Of a stretch of 64,000 nucleotides of DNA, positions 16,559 through 25,524 are shown piece after piece (position 1 is the stretch's first letter; every line of letters starts with the position of its first letter). The DNA comes from Fictibacillus nanhaiensis (GTDB taxonomy: Bacteria > Bacillota > Bacilli > Bacillales > Fictibacillaceae), in NCBI RefSeq assembly GCF_023715445.1, contig NZ_JAMBOD010000009.1, positions 1-64,000 on the forward strand, given 5' to 3'. Both the position numbers and the translations under genes were made by a program. The notes below the pieces were generated by a model that was not told the DNA's origin, ran no database searches, and saw only the letters and a program-made list of their open reading frames with translations.

Positions 16559-17830
16559 ATGAAGAAGTTATTTAAGCACTTAACGTTTCAAGTATTAACT
16601 GCCATTGCAGTTGGTGTGCTTGTTGGATTGATTTGGCCCGAAGTCGGAAAGCAGATGAAGCCTGTTGGTGATACATTCATCAACGCTGTTAAAATGGTCA
16701 TTGCCCCGATTATCTTTTTAACGATCGTACTCGGAATCGCTAAGATGGGAGACATGAAGAAAGTAGGAAAGGTCGGAGGAAAAGCTTTTATCTATTTTGA
16801 AGTTGTAACAACACTTGCCCTAGTCATTGGTTTGATCGTTGTTAACGTGTTAAAGCCAGGTGCTGGACTGGATTTTGATAAGCTTGAAAAAGGAGATGTA
16901 TCACAATATACCTCTGAGGGCGGAGGAAAAATCGACTGGATCGAGTTCGTCACACATATCGTTCCAAGCAACATGGTTGACGCTTTTGCAAAAGGTGATA
17001 TCCTTCAAGTACTGTTTTTCTCTATCCTGTTCGGTGTAGGGCTTACGGCACTCGGAGACAAAGGAAAAATCATTATTGAGTTCTTTGATAAGCTACTCAA
17101 CGTCTTTTTCAAAATCGTCGGCTACATCATGAAAGCCGCGCCACTTGGTGCCTTCGGTGCGATGGCTTTTACAATCGGGAATTACGGTCTTGAGTCGCTC
17201 GTTCCACTCGGAAAACTTATGATAGCAGTCTACACCACGATGTTCTGTTTTGTTTTTATCGTATTGAATCTGATCTGTAAGATGTATGGCTTTAGTCTGT
17301 GGAAGTATTTGAAGTTTATAAAAGACGAGCTTCTGATCGTTTTGGGGACAAGCTCTTCAGAATCCGTTCTGCCAAGAATGATGAACAAGATGGAAAAGTT
17401 CGGCTGCTCAAAGTCAGTGGTTGGTCTTGTCATTCCAACTGGATATTCGTTTAACCTTGATGGAACATCCATCTATCTCTCAATGGCTGTTGTCTTCTTG
17501 GCACAGGTGTTCGGCATTGATCTTAGTTTGACTCAGCAGATTACGATCATCGCAGTGCTGATGCTCACTTCTAAAGGTGCTGCTGCTGTTACAGGGGGCG
17601 GATTCATCGTACTCGCTTCAACGCTGACTGCGATGCAGGTTATTCCGGTTGAGGGGTTAGCACTTCTCTTAGGTGTTGACCGTTTTATGAGTGAAGCGCG
17701 TGCCATCGTTAACCTGATCGGAAACGGAATTGCAACAATCGTAGTTTCAAAGAGCGAGAATGAATTTGATGAAGGCAAGAGTGAGGAAGCGATCCAGGAA
17801 ATGGTTGAAAACAGAAAGATTGCCGTGTAA
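16559..17830 (+). CDS. dctP: DctP, C4-dicarboxylate symporter (DctA/GltP family)
   Basis: A 423-residue membrane transporter of the DAACS family, importing succinate, fumarate or malate with protons or sodium. It shows eight membrane helices with two re-entrant loops. Family marks are the serine-rich loop [11 protein letters not shown], the [16 protein letters not shown] motif that binds substrate, and [21 protein letters not shown]. The GAAAGGAGA site fits ATG 16559. Expected to be activated by DctS/DctR and repressed through the upstream cre site. A strong terminator follows. Confidence 0.93.
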   Translation: MKKLFKHLTFQVLTAIAVGVLVGLIWPEVGKQMKPVGDTFINAVKMVIAPIIFLTIVLGIAKMGDMKKVGKVGGKAFIYFEVVTTLALVIGLIVVNVLKPGAGLDFDKLEKGDVSQYTSEGGGKIDWIEFVTHIVPSNMVDAFAKGDILQVLFFSILFGVGLTALGDKGKIIIEFFDKLLNVFFKIVGYIMKAAPLGAFGAMAFTIGNYGLESLVPLGKLMIAVYTTMFCFVFIVLNLICKMYGFSLWKYLKFIKDELLIVLGTSSSESVLPRMMNKMEKFGCSKSVVGLVIPTGYSFNLDGTSIYLSMAVVFLAQVFGIDLSLTQQITIIAVLMLTSKGAAAVTGGGFIVLASTLTAMQVIPVEGLALLLGVDRFMSEARAIVNLIGNGIATIVVSKSENEFDEGKSEEAIQEMVENRKIAV

Positions 17831-17836
17831 TTTGGA

Positions 17837-17876
17837 AGGAGCTTTGGTCAAATCGGACTAAAGCTCTTTCTTTTTG
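17837..17876 (+). terminator. Terminator after dctP
   Basis: GAGCTTTGGTC pairs with GACTAAAGCTC (one wobble), loop of 6, then TTTCTTTTTG. Confidence 0.88.
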
Positions 17877-17914
17877 ATATGATGTAAAAAAAGCGTTTGG
17901 AGGGAGAGCTAGAT

Positions 17915-18973
17915 ATGATCTGTAAAATGCTAAACATAAAATACCCCATTATCCAGGCAGGTATGGCGGGCGGTCCGACAACCCCAGAGCTGGTAGCAGC
18001 AGTCAGTAATGCCGGTGCTCTTGGAACGCTAGGAGCAGGCTATATGTCACCAAAAGATATACGAAACGTACTCTCACAAATTACGAAACAAACAACTGCT
18101 CCCTTTGCGGTGAATCTTTTTCTTCCACAAGTCTATGAAAAAAACGAACAACAGATATTGAACATGCAGAAATATTTGAACTCGTACCGGAAACAGCTTG
18201 GCATACCGGAAGTCAGTTCTGTACCGGATATGAGGGATGTCTTTGAACAGCAGCTTAATGTGGTGAAAGAAGCGGGAGTAAAGATTGTAAGCTTTACTTT
18301 CAACAAACCTTCTGTAAGTTTAATAGAAAAATTGCATGATAGCGGAATTACGGTGATCGCCACAGCAACAACTGTGAAAGAAGCGAAAGAACTAGAATTA
18401 AACGGTGTTGATATGATCGTCGCACAAGGAAGTGAGGCGGGAGGTCATAGAGGAACTTTCCTGGATGTTGAAGACGAGGCGTTGATCGGCACGATGGCAT
18501 TGGTTCCACAAATTGTTGATGCTGTTCAATGTCCTGTAATCGCAGCCGGAGGGATTATGGACGGCAGAGGATTGGCTGCGGCTTTTTCGCTCGGAGCATC
18601 AGCGGTACAGCTCGGAACGGCATTTTTAACCGTTTATGAAAGTGGGGCAAGCGAAATTCATCAGTCAGCCATTTTAACAAGCAAGGATACAGATACAAAA
18701 ATAACCCAAGCATTCTCTGGAAAAAGCGCACGAGGGTTTAAGAATGAAATGATGATGAATTTAGAGAGCATAACCGGCTTGCCTCCTTATCCGATCCACC
18801 ACGTATTAACGTCAGACATTAGAAAAGAAGCAGCACGGCAAGGAAACAAAGAGATGGTTTCTATTTGGGCAGGGCAAGCATCCGCATTAAGCAAAAAACA
18901 ATCTGCTAAGGATTTGGTGGAAAACCTTGTTAGAGATTGCAAGAATACCATCTCACACACTTCAACTGATTAG
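17915..18973 (+). CDS. Nitronate monooxygenase (FMN, NPD-like)
   Basis: A 352-residue TIM-barrel flavoenzyme that oxidises nitronates, relieving propionate-3-nitronate toxicity. Motifs: PIIQAGMAGGPTTPEL at the N-terminus, the active histidine region AQGSEAGGHRGTF, and the FMN phosphate sites AAGGIMDGRG and GASAVQLGTAFL. ATG 17915 lies 8 nt after GGAGGGAG; the upstream TTG 17897 overlaps the ribosome site and is rejected. FabK enoyl reductases share the fold, but the length and motif set favour nitronate monooxygenase. Single gene between terminators. Confidence 0.9.
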   Translation: MICKMLNIKYPIIQAGMAGGPTTPELVAAVSNAGALGTLGAGYMSPKDIRNVLSQITKQTTAPFAVNLFLPQVYEKNEQQILNMQKYLNSYRKQLGIPEVSSVPDMRDVFEQQLNVVKEAGVKIVSFTFNKPSVSLIEKLHDSGITVIATATTVKEAKELELNGVDMIVAQGSEAGGHRGTFLDVEDEALIGTMALVPQIVDAVQCPVIAAGGIMDGRGLAAAFSLGASAVQLGTAFLTVYESGASEIHQSAILTSKDTDTKITQAFSGKSARGFKNEMMMNLESITGLPPYPIHHVLTSDIRKEAARQGNKEMVSIWAGQASALSKKQSAKDLVENLVRDCKNTISHTSTD

Positions 18974-18983
18974 AACTAAAAGC

Positions 18984-19009
18984 AAAGCATCACATCGTGA
19001 TGCTTTTTG
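18984..19009 (+). terminator. Terminator after nitronate monooxygenase
   Basis: AAAGCATCAC/GTGATGCTTT stem with a 3-nt loop followed by TTTTTG. Confidence 0.92.
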
Positions 19010-19105
19010 TTATTACAAGTAGCTTTTGGGAGTGATTGTCCAAGCGAAATTAGAATCTCCACCATACACTAGATTATATATTCATTGTGAGAAAGGAGGT
19101 TAAAT

Positions 19106-20233
19106 ATGAATTTCTCCTCCAAAGGAAATCAATCATGTATTTGTAGTATTTTTAAAAAAATACAACCGTTACAAACATTAACGATTTTATTTAAGGGTTC
19201 TTCAACACCTGTTTCGGTCTCTTTTATGTCATTTGATTCAACTACAAATTGTGTAAAGGCATCCGTTGATGGTCGGATTATTGTATTCAGCTGTCGCGAT
19301 GTTATGGGTGTTGGCTGTAGTCCAGCACTCACATGCAGTGTACTTTCGTATGTCGCAAATAATCAAGATGATACCGTGTCAGTAATTGATACGGCCACTA
19401 ACACAGTAATTGAAACTATTCCAGTGGGCGATCGTCCAACTGGAATCGATATTACACCAAATGGGACACGCGTATATGTGTCTACAGCAGGCAATGATTC
19501 GGTTTCTGTAATAAATACAGCTAATAATCAGGTTGTAGCTACAATTCCAGTAGGTGATGGACCGGTAGAGGTGGCTGTTAATCCAAGTGGTACAAGGGTT
19601 TTTGTTTCAAACAACAATGTGGATTCTGTTTCAGTCATTAATACAGCTAATAATCAGGTTATAGCTACCATCACTGTCGGGGACGGACCCCAAGGCATAA
19701 CTTTTACACCAGATGGATCAAGAGCCTATGTTGCAAATGCGAACGAAAGTACCATATCAGTAATTAATACTTCAACAAATATGGTGGATAACACCATAAC
19801 CCTTGGCGCTGGCAACGGCCCTCAATTTATAGTTTTTACCCCAGACGGATTGCGAGCGTACGTTACAAATTTACAAAGTGACACAGTATTTGAAATAGAT
19901 ACAACTAATAATATGGTTATTGATTCTATTGCATTAAATAATCCAATCGGAATAACCATATCTCCTGATGGAGCACTTGTATATGTTACAAATAATACCG
20001 ATGATACCGTTTCAGTAATTGACACTTACAATAATATGGTGGTTAACACTATTATGGTTGGTGATGGACCTCAAGAAGGTATAGCATTTACTCCAGAAGG
20101 TACAAGGTTATACGTATCAAATGGTAATACCAATACTGTCTCAGTTATTGATGCTGCAATGGGCATAGTGGTTGAAACAATAACTGTTGGAAATCGGCCG
20201 TTCGATCTAACGGTGGGCAGAGTATGTAGCTAA
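19106..20233 (+). CDS. YVTN beta-propeller protein with a cysteine-bearing N-terminal domain, likely spore or cell surface
   Basis: A 375-residue protein. Residues about 85-370 are seven repeats of the surface-layer YVTN type (for example RVYVSTAGNDSVSVINTANN and VVATIPVGDGP), enough for one seven-bladed propeller. The first 80 residues are different: hydrophilic with cysteines (SCICSIFKK, FSCRD, GVGCSPALTCS), no export signal. Absence of a signal peptide, the cysteines and a CATANNNTA-type -10 (CATACACTA, 19063-19071) suggest a mother-cell spore-surface protein, but no clear -35 is seen. AAAGGAGG lies just before ATG. Blades 2 and 3 are near-identical in parts, so the repeats are recent duplications. 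Confidence 0.75.
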   Translation: MNFSSKGNQSCICSIFKKIQPLQTLTILFKGSSTPVSVSFMSFDSTTNCVKASVDGRIIVFSCRDVMGVGCSPALTCSVLSYVANNQDDTVSVIDTATNTVIETIPVGDRPTGIDITPNGTRVYVSTAGNDSVSVINTANNQVVATIPVGDGPVEVAVNPSGTRVFVSNNNVDSVSVINTANNQVIATITVGDGPQGITFTPDGSRAYVANANESTISVINTSTNMVDNTITLGAGNGPQFIVFTPDGLRAYVTNLQSDTVFEIDTTNNMVIDSIALNNPIGITISPDGALVYVTNNTDDTVSVIDTYNNMVVNTIMVGDGPQEGIAFTPEGTRLYVSNGNTNTVSVIDAAMGIVVETITVGNRPFDLTVGRVCS

Positions 20234-20247
20234 CATTAATCAATCTA

Positions 20248-20276
20248 GGCATCACATAATCGTGCTGCTGTTTTTT
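20248..20276 (+). terminator. Probable terminator after the propeller gene
   Basis: GCATCAC pairs with GTGCTGC with one mismatch across a short loop, followed by TGTTTTTTA. Confidence 0.55.
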
Positions 20277-20356
20277 ATTGTGCTGCTGTTCTTTTATTTA
20301 AACCATAAAAATATATTGTGAATAAGCAGTACAATACGCTGAACGGGGTGAAGACC

Positions 20357-20614
20357 ATGGATTTTACGAGTTTAGCAGCAGATTTTTCACCGTATGTTGG
20401 TTTGGCTGTGATTTTATATGCGATTCGTCAAACAGAACGAGTTTCAAATAAGTATATCCCCATAGTAGCTATCGTGTTAGGTGTTCTGTATTCCTTTTGG
20501 GAATCAGGAGGAGCAAGTCCAGGTGCCACATTAGAAGGATTGAAGTATGCGTTGCTCGGAATTGGTACGGTTGCTGGTGTTAAGTATTCAATTGAAAGCA
20601 AGGGCAAAAAATAA
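20357..20614 (+). CDS. Small holin-like membrane protein
   Basis: An 85-residue protein with two or three hydrophobic helices (YVGLAVILYAIRQT, YIPIVAIVLGVLYSFW, LKYALLGIGTVAGVKYS) and a lysine-rich tail, in the style of phage-derived holins of Bacillus. No lysin or other phage gene is adjacent. ATG 20357 has GGGGTGA 6 nt upstream; the longer form from GTG 20318 has no site. Function as a holin is inference from size and topology. Confidence 0.7.
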   Translation: MDFTSLAADFSPYVGLAVILYAIRQTERVSNKYIPIVAIVLGVLYSFWESGGASPGATLEGLKYALLGIGTVAGVKYSIESKGKK

Positions 20615-20620
20615 GAATGA

Positions 20621-20653
20621 AGCAGTACTGTGAAAAAGCAGTACTGTTTTTTT
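20621..20653 (+). terminator. Terminator after the holin-like gene
   Basis: Two copies of the self-complementary CAGTACTG pair across an 8-nt loop and run into TTTTTTT. Confidence 0.88.
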
Positions 20654-20716
20654 ATTTCTCTTTTGTCAAAAAAATCAAAAAATTATATTGCGACTAGTCG
20701 TTCTATCTGATAACAT

Positions 20717-20888
20717 TAAAAGCGCTTACAACTATTGCAAACTTGAAATGGAAAATTTGCATGATCTGCTCGTTTTCTATTTTATAAAATAATGATGAAT
20801 GATCTCTCTGCACGAGTATGTAGAGATGTTAGGCAACATTCTTAAAAGACTTATCTTCGTATAAGTTCTTTTGGATGTTGCCTTTTTA
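20717..20888 (+). promoter_or_regulatory. cre-like site and terminator-bearing leader of the antiporter gene
   Basis: TAAAAGCGCTTACA (20717-20730) is one base from the cre consensus. Further on, ATCTCT (20802-20807 region) can pair with AGAGAT, and a strong hairpin follows: AGGCAACAT with ATGTTGCCT, plus an inner AAAAGACTTAT/ATAAGTTCTTTT stem, ending in TTTTTATTTT (20831-20888). The hairpin is 70 bp before the antiporter start with no other gene between it and the previous terminator, so it probably acts in the gene's own leader. Confidence 0.6.
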
Positions 20889-20958
20889 TTTTGCTGCAAT
20901 AGGTGTAACCGAAAATAATGCTTAACTAAATTAACTTTTATAGGGGGGATTTTTAACA

Positions 20959-22212
20959 ATGAGAAAGACAAAAAACCGTTGGCTTATTGCATTGTCAGCT
21001 GTAGGTATTCATATTTCAATTGGATCTGTATATGCGTGGAGCAACTTCACGAATCCATTGATCGACAAATTTGGATGGTCGGCATCACAAGTACAGATGA
21101 CGTTCAGTATCGCTATTCTTTTCTTAGGATTGTCAGCTGCATTTCTAGGGCATTTTGTTGAGAAGCATGGTCCGAAAAAAGCAGGTATGCTGGCTGCGAT
21201 TTTCTTTGGGATCGGTATTGCGGGATCTGGGCTTGCCGTTAATATTGGCTCTTTGCCGCTTCTCTACATTTTTTATGGAGTGCTTGGCGGAATCGGACTT
21301 GGAGTAGGATACATAGCACCGGTCTCAACACTAATCAAATGGTTCCCTGACCGTCGCGGACTTGCGACTGGATTGGCTATCATGGGCTTTGGATTTGCAG
21401 CTGCAATCAGCTCGCCAATTATGGACGCACTAATCAAGTCCGTTGGAGTAGCTAACACGTTTTTTATTTTAGGAATCGCTTATTTTGCCATCATGACATT
21501 GTCTTCGCTTTATTTAGAAAAACCAGAAGAAGGCTGGCTGCCGGAAGGGTTTAAAGAAAACGTAGAAAGCGGGAAGGTGAAGATTAAGAAAGACCTTTCG
21601 CAATTAACAGCGAACGAGGCTGTAAAAACACGCCGTTTCTACTATTTGTGGATCATGCTCTTTATAAACGTAACGTGCGGAATCGCCATTCTTTCAGCGG
21701 CAAAACCTTTAGCACAAGAAAGTATTGGTCTTTCGACTGCAGAAGCTGCGGCCCTTGTTGGTGTGCTCGGGTTGTTTAATGGATTCGGACGTATCGGCTG
21801 GGCTTCTATTTCGGATTACATCGGGCGTCCAAACACGTACACGACATTCTTTGTTTTACAGATTGCGCTCTTTTTCATGCTTCCGCAGACAACATCATCT
21901 ATTCTTTTTCAAGTGATGCTCGCTGTCGTTTACACATGTTATGGAGGCGGATTTGCTTCAATCCCTGCATACATCGGTGATCTTTTTGGGACGAAACAGG
22001 TAGGTGCGATTCACGGGTACATCTTAACAGCATGGGCAGCAGCAGGCCTTGCTGGTCCATTGTTCGCAGCATGGATCAAAGACACAACAGGATCATACGC
22101 AAACAGCTTGTCATTCTTCTCAGGTCTGTTTGTTGTGGCGCTTATCGTATCCATCCTAGTACGTTTTGACATGAAACGATTAGCTGCAAAACAAGAGAAG
22201 TCAGTCGCATAA
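20959..22212 (+). CDS. OFA-family MFS antiporter (oxalate/formate type)
   Basis: A 417-residue major facilitator with twelve helices. The N-terminal segment SIGSVYAWSNFTNPL and the GGIGLGVGYIAPVSTLIKWF loop are typical of the oxalate/formate antiporter family; CYGGGFASIPAYIGDLFG is the matching motif in the second half. Bacillus relatives (YhjX-type) move small monocarboxylates, so the substrate may be formate, oxalate or pyruvate. GGGGGG lies 10 nt upstream of ATG. With the formate dehydrogenase module 15 kb away a formate link is possible but unproven. Confidence 0.88.
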   Translation: MRKTKNRWLIALSAVGIHISIGSVYAWSNFTNPLIDKFGWSASQVQMTFSIAILFLGLSAAFLGHFVEKHGPKKAGMLAAIFFGIGIAGSGLAVNIGSLPLLYIFYGVLGGIGLGVGYIAPVSTLIKWFPDRRGLATGLAIMGFGFAAAISSPIMDALIKSVGVANTFFILGIAYFAIMTLSSLYLEKPEEGWLPEGFKENVESGKVKIKKDLSQLTANEAVKTRRFYYLWIMLFINVTCGIAILSAAKPLAQESIGLSTAEAAALVGVLGLFNGFGRIGWASISDYIGRPNTYTTFFVLQIALFFMLPQTTSSILFQVMLAVVYTCYGGGFASIPAYIGDLFGTKQVGAIHGYILTAWAAAGLAGPLFAAWIKDTTGSYANSLSFFSGLFVVALIVSILVRFDMKRLAAKQEKSVA

Positions 22213-22230
22213 CCAAAAATAGTAGAAATG

Positions 22231-22264
22231 CAGTGCTTTCATTGATGGGAAAGCACTTTTTTTC
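22231..22264 (+). terminator. Terminator after the antiporter gene
   Basis: AGTGCTTTC/GAAAGCACT stem, 8-nt loop, then TTTTTTT. Confidence 0.9.
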
Positions 22265-22361
22265 TTTGTGTGATACGCTTCTTTTTTCAGAATATATGGT
22301 ATTGTTAAGACGATACATAATTACAATTAGGCTGTTTTTTTAAAATGTACATTGTTGAATA

Positions 22362-22578
22362 GTTGATTGGAACGCAAGGTGCGAGACTCCTGCGTGCCAT
22401 CCACCTGAATATGCTTCTTGCAAGGCATGTGACGAGGAACACGCCACTTCAGGATTTGCTTGTAGACGCAGGAGCACAAATACTTCCTTGAAGGTGAGAC
22501 TCTTAATGCTACTACATAGCGCCGAGGAGGCTCACCGCACGCCCCGCGGAAAGCGAGCATCCTGGAGTGGAAATCAAC
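22362..22578. repeat. Interspersed repeat with GTTGATT/AATCAAC ends, copy A (long form)
   Basis: About 217 bp starting GTTGATTGG and ending GGAAATCAAC, so the ends are inverted repeats. It contains GCGAGACTCCTGCG, GGTGAGACTC, GAGGAGGCTCACCGCACG and CCCCGCGGAAAGCGAGCATC. Compared with copy D an extra block of about 85 bp lies after GAGACTCCTGC. It has no convincing coding frame. Together with copy B it brackets the acetyltransferase gene in direct orientation. Confidence 0.85.
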
Positions 22579-22625
22579 GTCTTCTAATAGCCAAAGATTA
22601 AAGAGCTTACAGTTAAGGGGTACTT

Positions 22626-23078
22626 ATGAATAACAAACTTGTCGAGATCGTAGAATTAAATGCAGAAAACTGGTATGAATGCTGCACGTTAGAAGTAGCA
22701 AAAGATCAAACAGGTCATATTGAGCCCAATGCGGTTTCAATAGCACAATCTAAATTTGAGACGACGTTAAAACCTTACGCTATTCAGTTCGAAGGAAAAA
22801 CAGTTGGATTTCTCATGTTTAATACGGTTGAAGAAGAGCTTGGCGGGTATTGGATTTATCGAATCATGATCGATAAGAACTACCAGCAAAAAGGGATAGG
22901 GAAAATCGCAGCACAGCTTATGATTGATAAGATGAGTACGCTGCCTAACGTTAAAAGAATTGTTGTGGGTTATCATCCAGAAAACTTAGGTGCACATCAG
23001 CTATATGCTAGTATGGGATTTGTTGATAACGGCGATAGATTCGGCAAAGAAATGGCCGTTGTTTTAGAGGTTAAATAA
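22626..23078 (+). CDS. GNAT acetyltransferase, BltD/PaiA-like (polyamine type)
   Basis: A 150-residue acetyltransferase resembling spermine/spermidine acetyltransferases: YWIYRIMIDKNYQQKGIGK holds the acetyl-CoA loop QQKGIGK, and GYHPENLGAHQLYASMGF matches the C-terminal motif of the BltD family. Polyamine as substrate is inferred. The gene is bracketed by direct repeat copies A and B, so homologous recombination could delete it. Confidence 0.82.
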   Translation: MNNKLVEIVELNAENWYECCTLEVAKDQTGHIEPNAVSIAQSKFETTLKPYAIQFEGKTVGFLMFNTVEEELGGYWIYRIMIDKNYQQKGIGKIAAQLMIDKMSTLPNVKRIVVGYHPENLGAHQLYASMGFVDNGDRFGKEMAVVLEVK

Positions 23079-23086
23079 TGCTTTTT

Positions 23087-23113
23087 GGCTGCCTGTTTAG
23101 GGCAGTCTTTTTT
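23087..23113 (+). terminator. Terminator after the BltD-like gene
   Basis: GGCTGCC pairs with GGCAGTC across a 7-nt loop, followed by TTTTTTG. Confidence 0.8.
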
Positions 23114-23242
23114 GTTGAACAAGTGACAAAATATATGTATCAGAAATTGTATAATTAGCGTTATTCATGATACAATCCTTTTAAAAACGCTGTATTCGTA
23201 AACATTTTTGGTATTTTTTGTTGAATACTCTTCTTTGACTTT

Positions 23243-23452
23243 TTGATAGGAGCGGAAGGTGCGAGACTCCTGCGTGCCATCCACCTGAGTATGCTTCTTG
23301 CAAGGCATGCAACGAGGAACACGCCACTTCAGGATTTGCTTGTAGACGCAGGAGCACAAATACTTCCTTGAAGGTGAGACTAAGGATGCAAAGCGCCTAG
23401 GGGGCTCGCCGCACGCCCCGCGGAAAGCGAGCATCCTGGAGTGGAGATCAAC
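23243..23452. repeat. Interspersed repeat, copy B (long form)
   Basis: About 210 bp and nearly identical to copy A through the extra block (CTTCTTGCAAGGCATG, ACACGCCACTTCAGG, TTGTAGACGCAGGAGC) and through CACGCCCCGCGGAAAGCGAG. The ends are more worn (TTGATAGG, GAGATCAAC). Confidence 0.85.
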
Positions 23453-23595
23453 ATAGCAACCATGATTGAAGAGATTTTATTTATAAAGAAAGAAGACATT
23501 CTATAGCAATTTCTTACAAAGCTTCTAATACCCTCATCTTTTTACTCCTTTTTTACGAATATTTGTTGAGTGATCAAAAGAGATTCTTATTTGAT

Positions 23596-23630
23596 AGAAC
23601 TCCTCATGTTGGAGTTCTTTTGTTTTGTTT
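23596..23630 (+). terminator. Hairpin terminator before yrrS
   Basis: AGAACTCC/GGAGTTCT stem with a 7-nt loop and TTTGTTTTG. No gene lies between it and repeat B, so it is either in the yrrS leader or left over from a lost gene. Confidence 0.7.
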
Positions 23631-23670
23631 CATTGATTAAGGGAACGGTATTTTAAGGAGTGATGGATAG

Positions 23671-24318
23671 ATGGGAAGATATAAACAAAGAGAAAAAAGC
23701 ACAAAGAAAAGAAATGTTGTCCTGTTCAGTGCATTAGGTGCAGTACTCTTAGCCTTATTGTTTTTGCCGAAAGACGCATTATTAATGGGCAACGAAGAAG
23801 AAGAACCAGTGAAAAAAGAAACCAAGGAACCAAAACATAAAGTTGTAAAGCTTCAGCCAGACAACGAGAATGCCTATAAAGATGATGAAAAGAGTTCTGA
23901 TGATGATAAATCTTCTCAAGCAGCTACAGAGGAACAAGAGCCATCAGAAGAGATTGGCATAGATCCTGAAAAAGAGGCTGACAAAAAAGAGAAAGCAAAA
24001 AAAGCTGAAGAAGAGAAAAAGAAACAGCAAGCAGCTGCCGATAAGCCCAAAATTAATGAGCCAATCGGAACATCACAAACGGGAACACATACATCTAGCT
24101 ACGAAGAAGGCAGCGTAGATTGGAACGAAAAGCTTAAAGCCATCCGTCTTGCTACTGGACTTGATGAAAACATGACCGTTTGGAAGATCGCAAACGGCGG
24201 AGGACCACAAAAATCAATCGCAGAAGTTAGTCCGGACGGCAAGCCTGGTGAAAGATATACCGTAAACCTTGAGTGGGTTGATCAAAAAGGCTGGAAAGTA
24301 ACGAGTGTGGACAAGTAA
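23671..24318 (+). CDS. yrrS: YrrS/DUF1510 family membrane-anchored protein
   Basis: A 215-residue protein: short basic N-terminus, one membrane helix (about 15-33), a long charged Glu/Lys-rich linker (about 40-130) and a compact C-terminal DUF1510 domain (GSVDWNEKLKAIRLATGL to the end, with GGPQKSIAEV). YrrS of Bacillus subtilis lies beside greA and pbpI and acts in wall or spore wall biology; none of these neighbours is present here. TTAAGGAGTGATGGATAG precedes ATG. Confidence 0.88.
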   Translation: MGRYKQREKSTKKRNVVLFSALGAVLLALLFLPKDALLMGNEEEEPVKKETKEPKHKVVKLQPDNENAYKDDEKSSDDDKSSQAATEEQEPSEEIGIDPEKEADKKEKAKKAEEEKKKQQAAADKPKINEPIGTSQTGTHTSSYEEGSVDWNEKLKAIRLATGLDENMTVWKIANGGGPQKSIAEVSPDGKPGERYTVNLEWVDQKGWKVTSVDK

Positions 24319-24336
24319 GGTTCAATATTTATTTTT

Positions 24337-24382
24337 AAGCTGGCTCTAAGTAGAATAAGTAGTTCCGATAACGTGGAGAAAA
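24337..24382. repeat. Inverted repeat, left copy (AAGCTGGCTCT...)
   Basis: AAGCTGGCTCTAAGTAGAAT, then AAGTAGTTCCG and CGTGGAGAAA. The same sequence occurs inverted at 25698-25742 and brackets the nucleosidase gene. Confidence 0.75.
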
Positions 24383-24461
24383 CTTAAAATCGCAGTCCAA
24401 ATAACAGTCGTTTTCGCAACATAAATAGCAAGCGAACTAACAATACAATTAACACACCAAA

Positions 24462-24488
24462 AAAGCTTGGGATATCCCAAGCTTTTTG
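24462..24488 (+). terminator. Terminator
   Basis: AAAGCTTGGGAT/ATCCCAAGCTTT near-perfect stem followed by TTTTTG; A-rich on the left, so it could also serve the minus-strand nucleosidase gene. Confidence 0.85.
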
Positions 24489-24638
24489 TTATTAAATGTG
24501 TAGTTCTTATTCAATTAAAGCCCTGTTAGTATAAGTACATTTTTTCACAATCTTGCTATTGAAAGTAGAACAAAGGAGACTCCATTAAAAGAAAAGTTTC
24601 ATCAACAATCACAATCTTTCTATTTACTTCAAATTTAT

Positions 24639-25319
24639 TTAAATAAATCTCTTTAAATATTCGCCAAATATTTTGTTCATAACTTTGGGGGTGTTTTCTA
24701 AATAAATATTAATTTGTTCAATGTTCGATTCGAATTTATCAGAGTTACTTTCTTCTGTTGGAAAATCAGATATTCCTTTTATAATAATGCACTCAACATC
24801 ATTCTTCTTACAGATATAAGCAATTGCACCCGCTTCTGTATCGGCTATTATTATTTTATTTTCTTTAAGTTCTAAATAGTCCTTCCACAGAACTACTGCT
24901 TTATCAGCGGTGCCAATTGTTCCGGTATAAATATCATTTCCATATTTTGATAGTTCAATATCGACTATGAAGGATTGTTTAATAAAAGGCTCAATTTCTT
25001 TTACTGTGCAATCATATTGAACGGCTTTATCGGGTACAAAAATATCCAAATTACTGAACTTATCATCTATTCCTGCACATGTTCCAGCAACGATTACTTT
25101 AGTTAAATTAAATTTAGAAATCATATACTGATTACCACCAACACCATTTACTTTTCTTACACCGGTACTATAAAAAACAAGCTCAGTATCATTAATTGTT
25201 CTCATGAAATACTCGCCATAAGGATAACCGAAACGTTCGTTATCTTTTATGCTAAAGTATTCCAATGTCGCTTCATATTCCCACTTCGTCGCTATACTTA
25301 TTCCTATCATTGACTTCAC
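24639..25319 (-). CDS. MTA/SAH nucleosidase-like protein (PNP_UDP_1 superfamily)
   Basis: A 226-residue single-domain nucleoside phosphorylase/hydrolase-fold protein. Marks are TKVIVAGTCAGI (phosphate/nucleoside loop), ADTEAGAIAYIC (equivalent of the ribose-binding MEGAA motif) and IIIKGISDFP (holding the catalytic aspartate). Similar proteins cleave adenosyl nucleosides in methyl recycling or sit in signalling systems. It stands alone, is much more AT-rich than its neighbours, and lies between inverted repeats, so recent acquisition is likely. It is too diverged to assign the substrate. Confidence 0.8.
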   Translation of the reverse strand: MKSMIGISIATKWEYEATLEYFSIKDNERFGYPYGEYFMRTINDTELVFYSTGVRKVNGVGGNQYMISKFNLTKVIVAGTCAGIDDKFSNLDIFVPDKAVQYDCTVKEIEPFIKQSFIVDIELSKYGNDIYTGTIGTADKAVVLWKDYLELKENKIIIADTEAGAIAYICKKNDVECIIIKGISDFPTEESNSDKFESNIEQINIYLENTPKVMNKIFGEYLKRFI

Positions 25320-25524
25320 CCTACTTTTTTTATATAAAGAACTCTTTATTATCCATTAACACCGACTTCTTGCAAATCCATAATTATATAGATTTTTTAA
25401 GCTAACCTGCCCCGTTAATTGAAGAACTGAATTTTCATAATCTTTAAGTATATTTTACCTCATAATGTTATAAATCCTTGAGTTTTCTTGGAATAGTATA
25501 AAATCACATCTCAAATAACAAGTA

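Noticed and set aside
20777-20971. 64-residue minus-strand frame
   Set aside because: It is antisense to the terminator and leader of the antiporter gene.
22327-23434. Minus-strand frames starting MLAFRGACGEPPRR
   Set aside because: They are the interspersed repeats read in one frame; no ribosome site and the two copies diverge as DNA, not protein.
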